Part shown: positions 1 through 10,786 of the stretch, piece by piece | Position numbering within the stretch: position 1 is the first letter of the stretch | Layout: every line of letters starts with the position of its first letter | DNA from: Nemopilema nomurai | Taxonomy: Eukaryota > Cnidaria > Scyphozoa > Rhizostomeae > Rhizostomatidae | Direction: 5' to 3' | Length of the DNA: 64,000 nt | NCBI GenBank assembly: GCA_003864495.1 | Contig: ML133402.1 | Coordinates: 1,289,867 to 1,353,866, forward strand | The notes under the pieces: model-generated | Seen by the model: only the letters and a program-made list of their open reading frames with translations | Databases searched by the model: none | Told to the model about the DNA's origin: nothing | Made by a program: the position numbers and the translations under genes

Positions 1-2482
1 AATTGGCTGGTTACAAAAGATACAACTTACAAGAGAATTACACACAGAATTTTTATAACTAACTTTATTGTGGTCATGTCGTTCAAAATATATTCTGCTA
101 TTCTAATGAGGCATGTCAATTTCTATTTAATACTATCAAACTTCAAAATTTCTTTTATGAAAAATCAATATACAATATATTTATATACATATTTACTGGT
201 TTTCTACTACACTGACAACATGGACTCAATACAATAGACTTTTTCAAATACAAATAAAATGTGGTAATTTAAATCATTAAACAACGAAATAATATTGTAT
301 ATATTTTATTTTCAAAGGTATTTTTGTGGCACGTATTCTTAAGCTTAGCAGGCAGAGGCACTTTGCTAAATGTTGAAAAGTTTGTTTCTTTAATATTATT
401 TAAACTTTCAAGCAAAGAGATAAAATTCAAGTATTTTTGATACATTTATATATGTATAATCTATATTTGTCATTCATTCATTGTATCATTTTATCATTGT
501 ATCATTGTATCATAAGCTAAAGGAGATTAACTTTAGGCATAACAGTTCATATTTGCAGGTTGTCCATGACGATAAGTCTCTGCCTTCCCTAATGTTACTT
601 TTCTAGCAGTCTACTCCATCAGCTCTGTAAATATGACCAATGAAATTCATCTGTTGTTTTATGATTATGTGTATCAAGGTTCTTTCTTCCAGCCCACATC
701 TTCTCCACACATCTTTGCCCCTGATGTAGTCCCTTCTTGTGATATTCAGCATTATTCTAGGGCACCATGTTTCAAAACTGTTCTTTTTTCATTGAAAGTC
801 CAGCCTCACTGCTTTGTGACATTATGAGATGTGACCAGAAGTGCAAATAATTCTATATCTTGTTAAAATTTCATGTGTCTGATGCATGAATTTTTATCCA
901 CATTTTTAAATGCTTGCTTTGCTTGAACTTGTTCTGATTTGACATCAACCATTCAACTGTCATCTGATGTGAGCCAGGAACTGAGATATTGGAGTTTATC
1001 ATTGGGTCATATCAAAGCATTAAGAATTCTGGAATGTCTAGAGAAAATATTAGGCTCCAAATTCCAGCTTCATTGCAATAGCAGTTATAAAGTTATCAAG
1101 CTTTAGAATTTTGCTTATGTCAGCAAAATTTAGCATTTTTTATCATCCGGTCATATCAAAGCATTAAGAATTTTATTATCTAGAAATAAAACAATTTTGC
1201 AATAATCAAACTATAGCCTGAAATTTAAATCCTTTTGCATGCAATTCAACTTTTTTTTACCGGTTTCAAGTTGAATGATAGACTTCAACTAAAGGGCAAG
1301 CGTTATTTTCTTTAAATAGTTTTCCTTGTTAAATACGTGTGTATGAGCAGTAGAGAAGGCTGTATTCACTGGTTGCTAGGCAACATGCTGCGAAAATTCG
1401 AAAAGGGCATAAGTTGAGAAATCAAGCTCCACTCATGCCAAGTATCTAATTTAATTCTTACATGTGAATGTGTATTCAATGTGGGATTTCATTAGTAAGA
1501 AGCAACTCAATCATAACAACCAGGTGGTGTTTCTTATTCCGCTTTTAATTGTAGATAAAGCTCTCTTTTGCATCCACAATTTTCATCTTCATTTCATCTT
1601 TCTGTCTTTTGGGGCTAAGTAATATTTTACGGAAGTACAATCGGGACGCAAGTGTACTCCACTATCAAGTGTACTCCACTCCCCCGGCTTTTTAGTGACA
1701 AATGCTTAGTAGCAGGAGCGTAGAGAGGAAGGGGGGGGGGGTTAACGGCGTAAAGGTCCGGGGCCCGCAAAATATAGGTCTTACACTTAAATATTTCGAC
1801 TGCGGCGCAAAAGGGCCGGCCCCTAGAAACCTGCTTACTAGATTTCACAACTGTTGTGATTAGTTTCTTAAAAGCACCTGCCTTGAAATAGATTGGTTAT
1901 TTATCGGATTATTTTTATCGTTACTTTTCTTTTTTTCGTGCGTAAAACCACTGTCTTTAACAACGGCCATAAAATTTATAACACTTAATAATCTTATCAA
2001 CCACTCTCATTGGATGATCTGCATCCAGATATGCTGTCCAAGGGTGGTTGGGCAAAATGAACGTCTCTAAAAGTTAGAAATGTACGCCTTTTTGGTAGCT
2101 ACCTACAAGCATTGGTTATTATCTGCATATACTAATCATCACATCAATGCATTAATAACATTTTTCATATTTTTCTTAATTTCATTGATCTTCATTCTTT
2201 GTTCTTTGTGTGTCATTCTCGAACATAAATACCATCATTCTTGAAAATGATAATAATAAAAATAATAATAGATAATATTTATACAGGTTTGCTTGTTCAA
2301 GGTTTGCTGTTACCAGTCAATAACCATGTTTAAAGAAAAGGAATCGAAAATTACCTTAAAGTTAGAAACTGTTTTCAAAACTGTTTCTTTTGTTACAACC
2401 CATTAAAAATGATACTGGTCAGCTGTTCAAATCCTATTCTCTAAGTGCTTATAGTTGATATTTATCTGCCTCGAAAGACAGA
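1..2482. other. Intergenic, no gene seen
   Basis: AT-rich DNA with only short chance reading frames. It holds a small tcattgta-type tandem repeat at about 475-515, a direct repeat of gtgtactccact near 1650-1680, a run of G at about 1729-1741 and an ataat-rich patch near 2245-2275. No exon with convincing coding character was found. Confidence 0.6.
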
Positions 2483-2490
2483 GAGTTATG

Positions 2491-3285
2491 CAGGGGCGGA
2501 TCCAGACCGATGCAACCGATGGAAATACACCAATAGATTCAGATAATTTTATTCCTGCATGTTGTACTGCCGCACAGCTACGACAAATCGCTTTTCCAAC
2601 TAATGCAGCTTCTCGTGCAATAAAATTAATTTTCACCACATCCTGTTATCCCCCCTCCCTCCCCCCGCATTTTCCTGGTCCATTCCTTGCCACACTCGCA
2701 CAGTTTCAGTCCCATTTCCTTTTCCCACCATGCCTTTGCTCCTTTACTTCCGTAGCAACCGTTAAGCCACTTTCATATGAACTTGGCAACCGAAGCCAAC
2801 AAATCTTGCGTAACCATTTTAATTAGTGCATCGGTGTTAATCATTGTGGTGTGACAGCTCAATTGTTCTCAACAAAGGATAGCCAAACTGCATCGGTCCC
2901 CAGACCTCTCAGTGGAGACAAATCAGCGTTGACCGTTGCAGTCCAAAGTTTGATATTAAGCAATATTCCTTTCACTGCTGTTGATCGTTGCGGTTTTGCC
3001 TGAAAAGCCCACCCAAAGATAACATAATTGCACACAACGATCGACAAGAAATTCATTGCAGCCCTACATGCTATCAAAAGGCCAAAAAATAGTTTCCTAA
3101 CAACAGAGTTTTTTATTTCATAAAACTGAAAATGGAACATGACAAAGGCGTTTGACCAAATGTTTCTAAAAGGGCGTGCCCATGTTTTCTGAGAGTTTAA
3201 AGGGCGTGGTCTCAGAAAAGTTTGTGGGGGCAAAGCTATACCCCCTCATTTTCGTTGGTCACTGATATTTCTGGATCCGCCCCTG
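2491..3285. mobile_element. Non-autonomous hAT-type MITE
   Basis: The element starts with CAGGGGCGGATCCAG and ends with the reverse complement CTGGATCCGCCCCTG. It is flanked on both sides by the identical 8-bp sequence gagttatg (2483-2490 and 3286-3293). CAGGGGCGG-type termini and 8-bp target duplications are hallmarks of hAT transposons. At 795 bp with no transposase motif it must be non-autonomous. The perfect target duplication suggests a fairly recent insertion. It lies 63 bp upstream of the start codon of the following gene, so it probably sits in that gene's 5' UTR, first intron or promoter. Confidence 0.9.
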
Positions 3286-3348
3286 GAGTTATGAGATGAC
3301 AGGCATTTTTCTTTCCTTAGTTTCATAAGCAGTTCGAAATTGAGGAGA

Positions 3349-6300
3349 ATGGCCGAAGCAATCACATTTACTACATGCATATTGTACAAGAATTGCAGAC
3401 CAGTTGCAAATGGGGCTATTGTTGAAGTCATCTTTCGTGGCAAAAAGGTCCCGGCATTTGTGACTTTTAAGTCAAACGTAGATCAGGGCTCTACGGACGA
3501 CTATACTTGCAAGTCATGCAAGAGCAATAATGTCTATGCAGTGGAAAAAACAATTTTGGCAGTTTATGAAGGTAGCCGATGCATTGCCTTCTTTGGATTA
3601 AGACGCTTTCTTCTGGATAGAATCAAGAAGATCTTTTCGAACCCCATTGTCGATGATGCAGTCAACACGGATATGGTTAGTCAAGGATCAGAGGTTCACA
3701 TTGTCATAGAAGAGAAGAAATCGATCATGGGAAAAGTGGATTACATTGAAAGTGGATGCTACTTTAATGTAAAATGCGCAGAAGAAGAGGCCAAATGTGT
3801 CACTGTCATCATCAGTAGCCCAGTGTATAGTCTACAAGGCCTATTGGTTGGTCTTGTGGCTGAGCAAGTGCAGAATGTCTTCACTGTAGTACCAGTCAAA
3901 GGTACAAAGTAACCTTACTGCATTTATTATCATTTACAAAATTGTCACGGTGTAGGTATAGTGAATAGGTATAAAGAGAAGCGTTGAGTTGATAATTCCA
4001 ACTTTAGAAAAACATCATAAACAGGCCAAAGCCTTTTATGGTATGCACTTTGAAAGAATCTGCACCTGCAATGTTATATGTGACACTAGTTGAGAGGTTA
4101 GCATTTTTTATGAAGCAACAACCACTACCATGTTGCTTTCTTGACCTTTATATAACATATTTTAACTGATTTAGTTGTTTTAATTTTATTGAATGTTTTG
4201 TTAAAACTGTCTTCATTGAGCTAGCGAAAGGTTTTCTAGAATATACAAATAAATGGCTGGCTAGAAGGGAATTGAGGACAGTTGCATTTCTTCTCCTTGC
4301 CTTTCAAGGGTAAGACTAACAAGAAAACTCTAGAGAAAACTGCAGCCCTTTTCGTTCACTTTTGAGAAGGCCAACTTCTTGCAAAAAAAAGGTTTATATT
4401 ATCTAATTGTTTGATTCCACACTCTTGTTAAATTACGGCAAGTCCTTTTTTCATTCTGACTGCTTATAAAGTTTTAAAAAGTTGTGTACCTCTTAGCCAT
4501 GTATCCTTTTTAATAAATCACTTTAATCGATCCAGATTTCAGGAGCCGCAATCTCTAGATTTAATTTTCTCTAGATTCATTCCAAGAACCTTTTAACGGG
4601 AATCGTCCTGAAAAGAGAAGAAGCGATGACGCGTTAACTAAAGTAACCAGTTCTTTCGAAGGCTTGACTGATACAACTGGAAGTCAAAACAGTAGCATTT
4701 CGGAAAGTAAGAAATTTCATACTCCTTTATTATCTCCAATAGACAGCACACATTTATTTTATTACTAACATTACTTTTTGCAATCAAACCTTACTTCAAA
4801 ACAAAACAGCCACAATTGAGTTTTGTTTAGCGTTATTGATTGTCGTGGTAGTTTTAGATCTAATACAATACATGTTTTCGCTTTAAAAAGTTCTCATAGC
4901 AAATGACAGAACTCAGAATCTTGAAAACTAAGCTTGTGTGCCTTTTAGTCTTCTGTAAAATCATTTGGCAGAAGAGGTCAGCACCACATCTTTTTTGAAT
5001 TAGTTGACTTCAGTGTCATTTGGCGTTGGTCAGTATTGCACGATATTTGGCTCGAATATGCTCAAGTGTTGCGTCCGCTTTAGGTGTTAGTAAAGAAGAA
5101 GATGCGAATCCCGATAGTTTGACTGAAACGGAGGTGAAACCAAAAGAGGAAGAAGGTGCAAGAACTCGTGATACTCACATAGGTAATAATTTGTATCTAT
5201 CTTACATCTCCATCGCACCATCGCTAATAAATACGATAACTATACGATGTGTAGTCTTAAGCTAATTGAATCATGCAATGACATCGCTTTTTATGCATAC
5301 TAATATTCAGATCATAAGAAAAGCAACGTTCAAATTGCATAGGTTTTTTTTAAACTTATCAAACCCTATAGTCTGATGCTAAAGGTGTGTATTTAGAACA
5401 ACGGCATGGGCGAAATGGACAACGATTATCATCATTGCTATTATCACAACGACTTAGATAAGATTTTCCAATTTCTCAGAATGGAGTTGAATGTTGAGTG
5501 CATGGAATCAATTTGCAGATTTGGGCATTCTCTAGCGTAAGGAAGAGTTTTACGTAAATGTTAATGTAACGCAGTTTGCAATAAAAATGAAGCCTGTAGT
5601 AACAATATTATTCACAGAGATTTGTTTGTTTCTCATCCCATTACGATTTTCCAGTTGGCATTGTAGTACATTTTCAAAATTCCTTTGAAGGCAGTGCTTG
5701 TCACAGCTCCGGATCTTTGGCGAATCTGAATATGACCGGCCTTTTTGAAAATAATCGTCCCAAAGAGACCGGTAAGTACATAGCGTTCGTCTCAACACAG
5801 CTCTGTTTCCTTTGTTTGTTGGGTATTTGCTTGAGTTAACAATTTAAGGGTGGCATCAGCAATGATTTAACATTAAACAGACAGGCTAGCATCTACAATA
5901 CGATGTAGACTGAAGGTACAAGTTTAGAAAGCCCAGCGTTTGGTAGAGAGGATACCCTCTGCTAGCAATTAATCAGTCAAGAAGGCTACTATCTTAGTTA
6001 TCCTTTTATGAAGACAATTTTCAGCATGTCCCTTTTCGCCTATTGTCTAAAGCATTTCTGCATTGTGTCTTTTTTGAATGAACCAGAGGCTGAGCTTGTA
6101 ATCATCTATCATCAAATAGAATGGAAAAACTTAGCTAGTGTGAAGAAGTTCGGATGAAAAACATTGAATCAAATATGTACATTTGTAACAGTACTTTATT
6201 TTGGATTTCTACACTGCAGAAAGCAATTTTTGTTGGATTTCGTTTTGCTCAAAAGAGATGTTTCTAGGTGAATTATTGCATCGGTGCTACGAGTATATGG

Positions 6301-9300
6301 AGTGTTACTGGAGTCTATTTACTTCATAGCCTGATACGAGACAAAGGTACCCAGAGTACTAGACTCAATAGGCCCGTAGTAGCAATATTGTGATTTTCGA
6401 AGAGGGCATCTCTTGTTACCTTACTACGGAATTTAAAGAACACGTTTTAGATAGAACTAGTATTATAGTGTGTAGTAAAAGGATAAGATAATGTATCACT
6501 TCCATTTCTCCTCAAAAGTAAGATTGCTAGGTAACAAGAAGACTCCTTCTCTTTCAATCCTATTTGATATAACTTACGAGTTGAAAAACTATTGGTACTA
6601 TATGTGATTAGAAGTGGTTCAAGATTGAAATAATTTTTCAAGAAAGTTATAAAAATATCACCAACATATAATTGTTACCTGCATATTTTTTAAATCAGAT
6701 GTTGGTTAAAATTAAAGTCCTGCAATATCAAATACCTTACATACAGCCGCTTCTTTTCTGATCAGGTAAAGAAAGTGAATACGATTTCCTTGTGCAAGGT
6801 ATTTCCCGTTTTTATTGGTGCTTCCTTATATTGAATAAAGCCTTTGAATCATGCTGTTGTAGAACTTTCATGGCTTTCAAAGTTTTGACAATCGAATGTG
6901 ATATCATGTTTCAGAATTGGGTAATGAAGAAGATACCACTTGGTCGGGTAAAGGTATGAACACCTGTAGAATGTTTCTTGTAACATAAAATTTTCTTGTT
7001 TCGTTGTTTTCATATCTTGTCTTTCCATCAAGACAATGATGTATTATTTTTTTTTCAGCTGAAGATGGTATAGAAGCTGACAGTGGATGGAATGAAAGTA
7101 TTAATAGCTGTGAGAAGTTTCAATGTTTCTTCTTCTTCATTTCCATATTTTATTTCCGCTTTAAGTTAATCAACTATTATTTTGTGTTTCAGCTTTGGAT
7201 GGTACAGCAGCTGCTAGTGGATCGAGTGAAAGTATTAATAGCTGTGGAAAGTTTCTCTCGATGTGAAATGTTTCTTCTTCTTCATTTCCATATTTTATTT
7301 CCGCTTTAAGTTAATCAACTATTATTTTGTGTTTCAGCTTTGGGTGGTAACGAAGCTGCTAGTGGATCGAGTGAAGGTATTAATAGCTGTGGAAAGTTTC
7401 TCTCGATGTGAAATGTTTCTTCTTCTTCATTTCCCTATTTCATTTCCTTGTCAAGTTAATCAACTATTATTTTGTGTTTCAGCTTTGGGTGGTACAGCAG
7501 CTGCTAGTGGATCGAGTGAAGGTATTAATAGCTGTGGAAAGTTTCTCTCGATGTGAAATGTTTCTTCTTCTTCATTTCCCTATTTCATTTCCTTGTCAAG
7601 TTAATCAACTATTATTTTGTGTTTCAGCTTAGGATGGTACGAAGCTGCTAGTGGATCGAGTGAAGGTATTAATAGCTGTGGAAAGTTTCTCTCGATGTGA
7701 AATGTTTCTTCTTCTTCATTTCCCTATTTCATTTCCTTGTCAAGTTAATCAACTATTATTTTGTGTTTCAGCTTTGGATGGTACAGCAGCTGCTAGTGGA
7801 TCGAGTGAAGGTATTAATAGCTGTGGAAAGTTTCTCTCGATGTGAAATGTTTCTTCTTCTTCATTTCCCTATTTCATTTCCTTGTCAAGTTAATCAACTA
7901 TTATTTTGTGTTTCAGCTTTGGATGGTACAGCAGCTGCTAGTGGATCGAGTGAAGGTATTAATAGCTGTGGAAAGTTTCTCTCGATGTGGAATGTTTCTT
8001 CTTCTTCATTTCCCTATTTCATTTCCTTGTCAAGTTAATCAACTATTATTTGGTGGTTTCAGCTTTGGATGGTACAGCAGCTGCTAGTGGATCGAGTGAA
8101 GGTATTAATAGCTGTGGAAAGTTTCTCTCGATGTGAAATGTTTCTTCTTCTTCATTTCCCTATTTCATTTCCTTGTCAAGTTAATCAACTATTATTTTGT
8201 GTTTCAGCTTTGGGTGGTAACGAAGCTGCTAGTGGATCGAGTGAAGGTATTAATAGCTGTGGAAAGTTTCTCTCGACGTGAACGTTTCTTCTTCTTCATT
8301 TCCCTATTTCATTTCCTTGTCAAGTTAATCAACTATTATTTTGTGTTTCAGCTTTGGATGGTACAGCAGCTGCTAGTGGATCGAGTGAAAGTATTAATAG
8401 CTGTGGAAAGATTCTCTCGATATGAAATGTTCTTCTTCTTCATTTCCATATTTTATTTCCGCTTTAAGTTAATCAACTATTACTTTGTGTTTCAGCTTTG
8501 GGTGGTAACGAAGCTGCTAGTGGATCGAGTGAAGGTAAGAATACCTTTGGAAATGTTCCAGTTTCGATACCAGTACAATGTTTCTTATGATATGCGATGT
8601 TCCTGTTTCGTTACCCGTAGAATGTTTCTTGTCTGTTTTGTCTTGTCTGTTTTGTCTGTTCTGTCTGTGTTTTTGTTTGAGATTGTCCTATTTGGTTGTT
8701 TTCATATTTTGTTATTGCTTTAAAACAATCATCTTTTATTTCATTTTATAGTATCTGTTGGTCTTGATGCATAACAATGATAATATCTGTTAGATGATTA
8801 AGGAAAATGAACATTATATATCTCCGTTCGAGTGTCTTGTTTTGGAAAAGGTATTGACATTCAATTAGGAAATTGGGAATTTAAGGATAATTCGGTAAAC
8901 CTGTTCCTTAGCTGCCTATAAATGATTCTGCCCCTCTGTTCCTCCTGTACTAAATCAAGTGTCGACCAACATTTTATACATCAAAGTTAGTCCTATACCA
9001 CCTGAGATTGAATTTTCTAGAAAAATTGCGACGATTTCGTATTTTTCATGTTGCTGGGGCTCACTGCATTATCTTTTCTAGTTCTTACTGTTTCTGAGCT
9101 GCCTTATCATGCCATCGGGGAAATTGGAGGACACCTTGATTGCATTTCTTGGCAATCAGTTGCTGCCAAACTATTCGATGGGGAAGATGACATACCTGAT
9201 ATTTTGAAGAAACTAAAGCTTTGTGAAGCTGGAGGCGGTAGACCAGCCAAGAATTTTCTTCAACAATTGCGTCTGAATCCCTATGTGACTATGGCAGACT

Positions 9301-9680
9301 TAAGGGAAAAACTGGCGAAGATTGAAAGAAGTGACATCAATCTCATATTAAAAAAGAAGGAACCTGACATGAAGCTTGTTGAATTGAGTTATGAAGAAGA
9401 GGAAAATTTATCTGTTAAGTTGGAATTTCATGGTAAGCATATTAAGTGCTGGAAGGATCTGGCTAGTGAATTTGGTTTCTCCGTTGCCGAAATTGGTATG
9501 ATCGACTCTACAAAAGCTGAATTGCAAAGGTACAGCCCAGGCTACGAATTGATAGTCCTTTTGAAGCAGAGAAAGCCTGAATTCTCTATGCAGGAATTCA
9601 TCGCAGTATTGGAAGAACTGAATCTTCGTGATATAATTGGGGTTGTCAAAAAAAATTGTGATGATTGTCAGAAACCATGA
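3349..9680 (+). CDS. Double Death-domain protein with possible degenerate trypsin-like N-domain and microexon array
   Basis: Coding exons: 3349-3901, 4575-4706, 5084-5182, 5667-5771, 6766-6798, 6915-6947, 7059-7097, ten array exons between 7193 and 8534, and 9082-9680. All internal junctions are phase 1 and the sum is 1,977 nt (658 aa). Residues 1-184 are beta-rich; the SSPVYSLQGLLVGLV stretch resembles the C-terminal lobe of trypsin-like proteases, but the GDSGSP/GSSGSP nucleophile position is VIISSP, so it would be inactive. Residues about 185-331 are an acidic, Ser/Asn-rich linker built from small exons, and 332-459 come from the array. The last exon encodes two roughly 85-residue helical Death-like domains; the second has W..LA..FGFS..EI..I and a late SP...L..L core. 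Known Death domains act as cytosolic adaptors in immune or apoptotic signalling, and no membrane segment is seen. The junction at 9082 matches phase exactly. The trypsin-like call is tentative. Confidence 0.72.
7059..8534 (+). repeat. Tandem array of exon-intron units (microexon array)
   Basis: Ten near-identical 145-bp units follow one diverged founder-like unit (exon 7059-7097). Each unit is a 39-nt exon plus a 106-nt intron starting gtatta and ending tttgtgtttcag. Array exons: 7193-7231, 7338-7376, 7483-7521, 7628-7665 (altered), 7772-7810, 7917-7955, 8063-8101, 8208-8246, 8352-8390 and 8496-8534. Each encodes a 13-residue repeat, ALDGTAAASGSSE or ALGGNEAASGSSE. All are phase 1-1, so any subset can be spliced in without a frameshift. 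The last exon has a different donor (gtaaga). Long open frames through the introns are artefacts of the repeat. Confidence 0.88.
8752..8774 (+). other. Possible alternative terminal exon
   Basis: After the last array exon, a good acceptor (ttcattttatag) leads in phase 1 into VSVGLDA and a stop codon. Using it would give a protein without the Death domains. No AATAAA was noticed close downstream, so this may be fortuitous. A tctgttttg short tandem repeat lies upstream at about 8628-8670. Confidence 0.25.
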
Positions 9681-10786
9681 ATGGATGTTGACTTCTAACA
9701 TCACAACAGTACCCGGATTCTTTTACAGCGACCATACTTTTTTATACAGAACAATTTATTATTAATAGAGTTGTAATATCACATATCATATCGAGTTTCA
9801 GTATCTAAAAGTTTTACAATTTGTATTCAATTTTGAATAAGAAAAGAGCAAGTATATTTTTTTAAAACTGTGAATTAAATTGCTTCTAATGAGCGCTTTA
9901 TGCTATTTCTGGAAAGGGTTAGTCAGTTGAAATGATTTTTATCGCCTGGAATTTTGCATGTATCAAACCATTAATGAAATTATCATACTTTTTGGACACA
10001 TGAATATTCATGCAATGAACTTCTAGCTTCTATGATTTCATATCTTGTTATTGCCAATTCTTTCAGTAATGATTATGATTATGCCAAGAATCGGAAGTGA
10101 ATGAAAACTTATTTTCTCTGGGAACCTTATGAAGAAGTAGCTTGCTGTAAAGTGGACTGTAGTTGCGTTTCACCCTAACATAGGACATGAAACATATATT
10201 TCTTTATAATTCATCATTAGTTTGATTGTTGCTGGTCCAAAAAGATGAAAATTTATGAATGGAAACACGATTTTGTTTTAAATTGACCAAAGTTAGAGCT
10301 CATTCACTATATTTCCTCATCAAAAAAAGTAGCCACATTGGGAACTATCTTGCACTGGGCATTAGCATAACACTGTCTTTTGACCTTTGAACCCCGAATT
10401 AACAATGAACCCGGAAATGAACGAGTACGCATCCTCCTTTTTTCTCATTATTTGCCTAATGATATCAGGCAGTATTGAAGTTATTCATGCTTGGCATCTT
10501 ACATCACCCAACAGCTGGCTGTATGTAGGCAAAAATCACCAGGCGTAGACAAAATGAACTACCCGTGTTTTGTTATGCTTAAGATACTAGAAATTATGAG
10601 CGATGTTGTCAACAGAAACAAAATTCGACAGCAAAGACCGTTACGTGCCATATTTAAAACTGTTGTGCTGTACGGACGAAGGACCAACAGACGTTTATAC
10701 AAGGCTCTGAGGTTCTGTTTGAGACCTTAAAGACTTAATTTGGTTTCAATTCTTAGTATTAGCTGGCCGCCCAGAAAACAGTTTCA
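9681..10786. other. Intergenic between convergent genes
   Basis: AT-rich spacer between the + strand Death-domain gene and the - strand esterase-like gene. AATAAG/ATTAAA-like sequences around 9830-9880 could serve the upstream gene. Apart from a 47-codon candidate at 10405-10548, nothing with coding character is seen. Confidence 0.5.
10405..10548 (+). CDS. Candidate short secreted peptide ORF
   Basis: A 47-codon ATG-to-TAG frame begins with a hydrophobic stretch (SSFFLIICLMISG) ending in VIHA, which could be a signal peptide. The short remainder contains WLYVGK, where Gly-Lys resembles an amidation and cleavage site of a neuropeptide precursor. Alternatively TAT|GTAGGC could be a splice donor, making this a first exon. 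An ORF this short easily occurs by chance, and I recognise no family. Confidence 0.15.
   Translation: MNPEMNEYASSFFLIICLMISGSIEVIHAWHLTSPNSWLYVGKNHQA

Noticed and set aside
2859..3233. 124-aa minus-strand frame
   Set aside because: Lies inside the non-autonomous hAT MITE and shows no domain.
5020..5083. Longer version of the third exon starting upstream of 5084
   Set aside because: Only an acceptor at 5083 gives the phase required by the preceding donor at 4706.
7059..8534. CRISPR-like regular array
   Set aside because: Repeats are contiguous 145-bp exon-intron units in a eukaryotic gene, with no unique spacers.
7263..8723. Long open frames running through the array, rich in FFFFIS and LINYYFVFQ
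   Set aside because: They translate the pyrimidine-rich introns of the repeated unit. Real coding parts are the 39-nt exons in another frame bounded by consensus splice sites.
10491..10730. 79-aa plus-strand frame
   Set aside because: No domain, no clear start, and no splice context.
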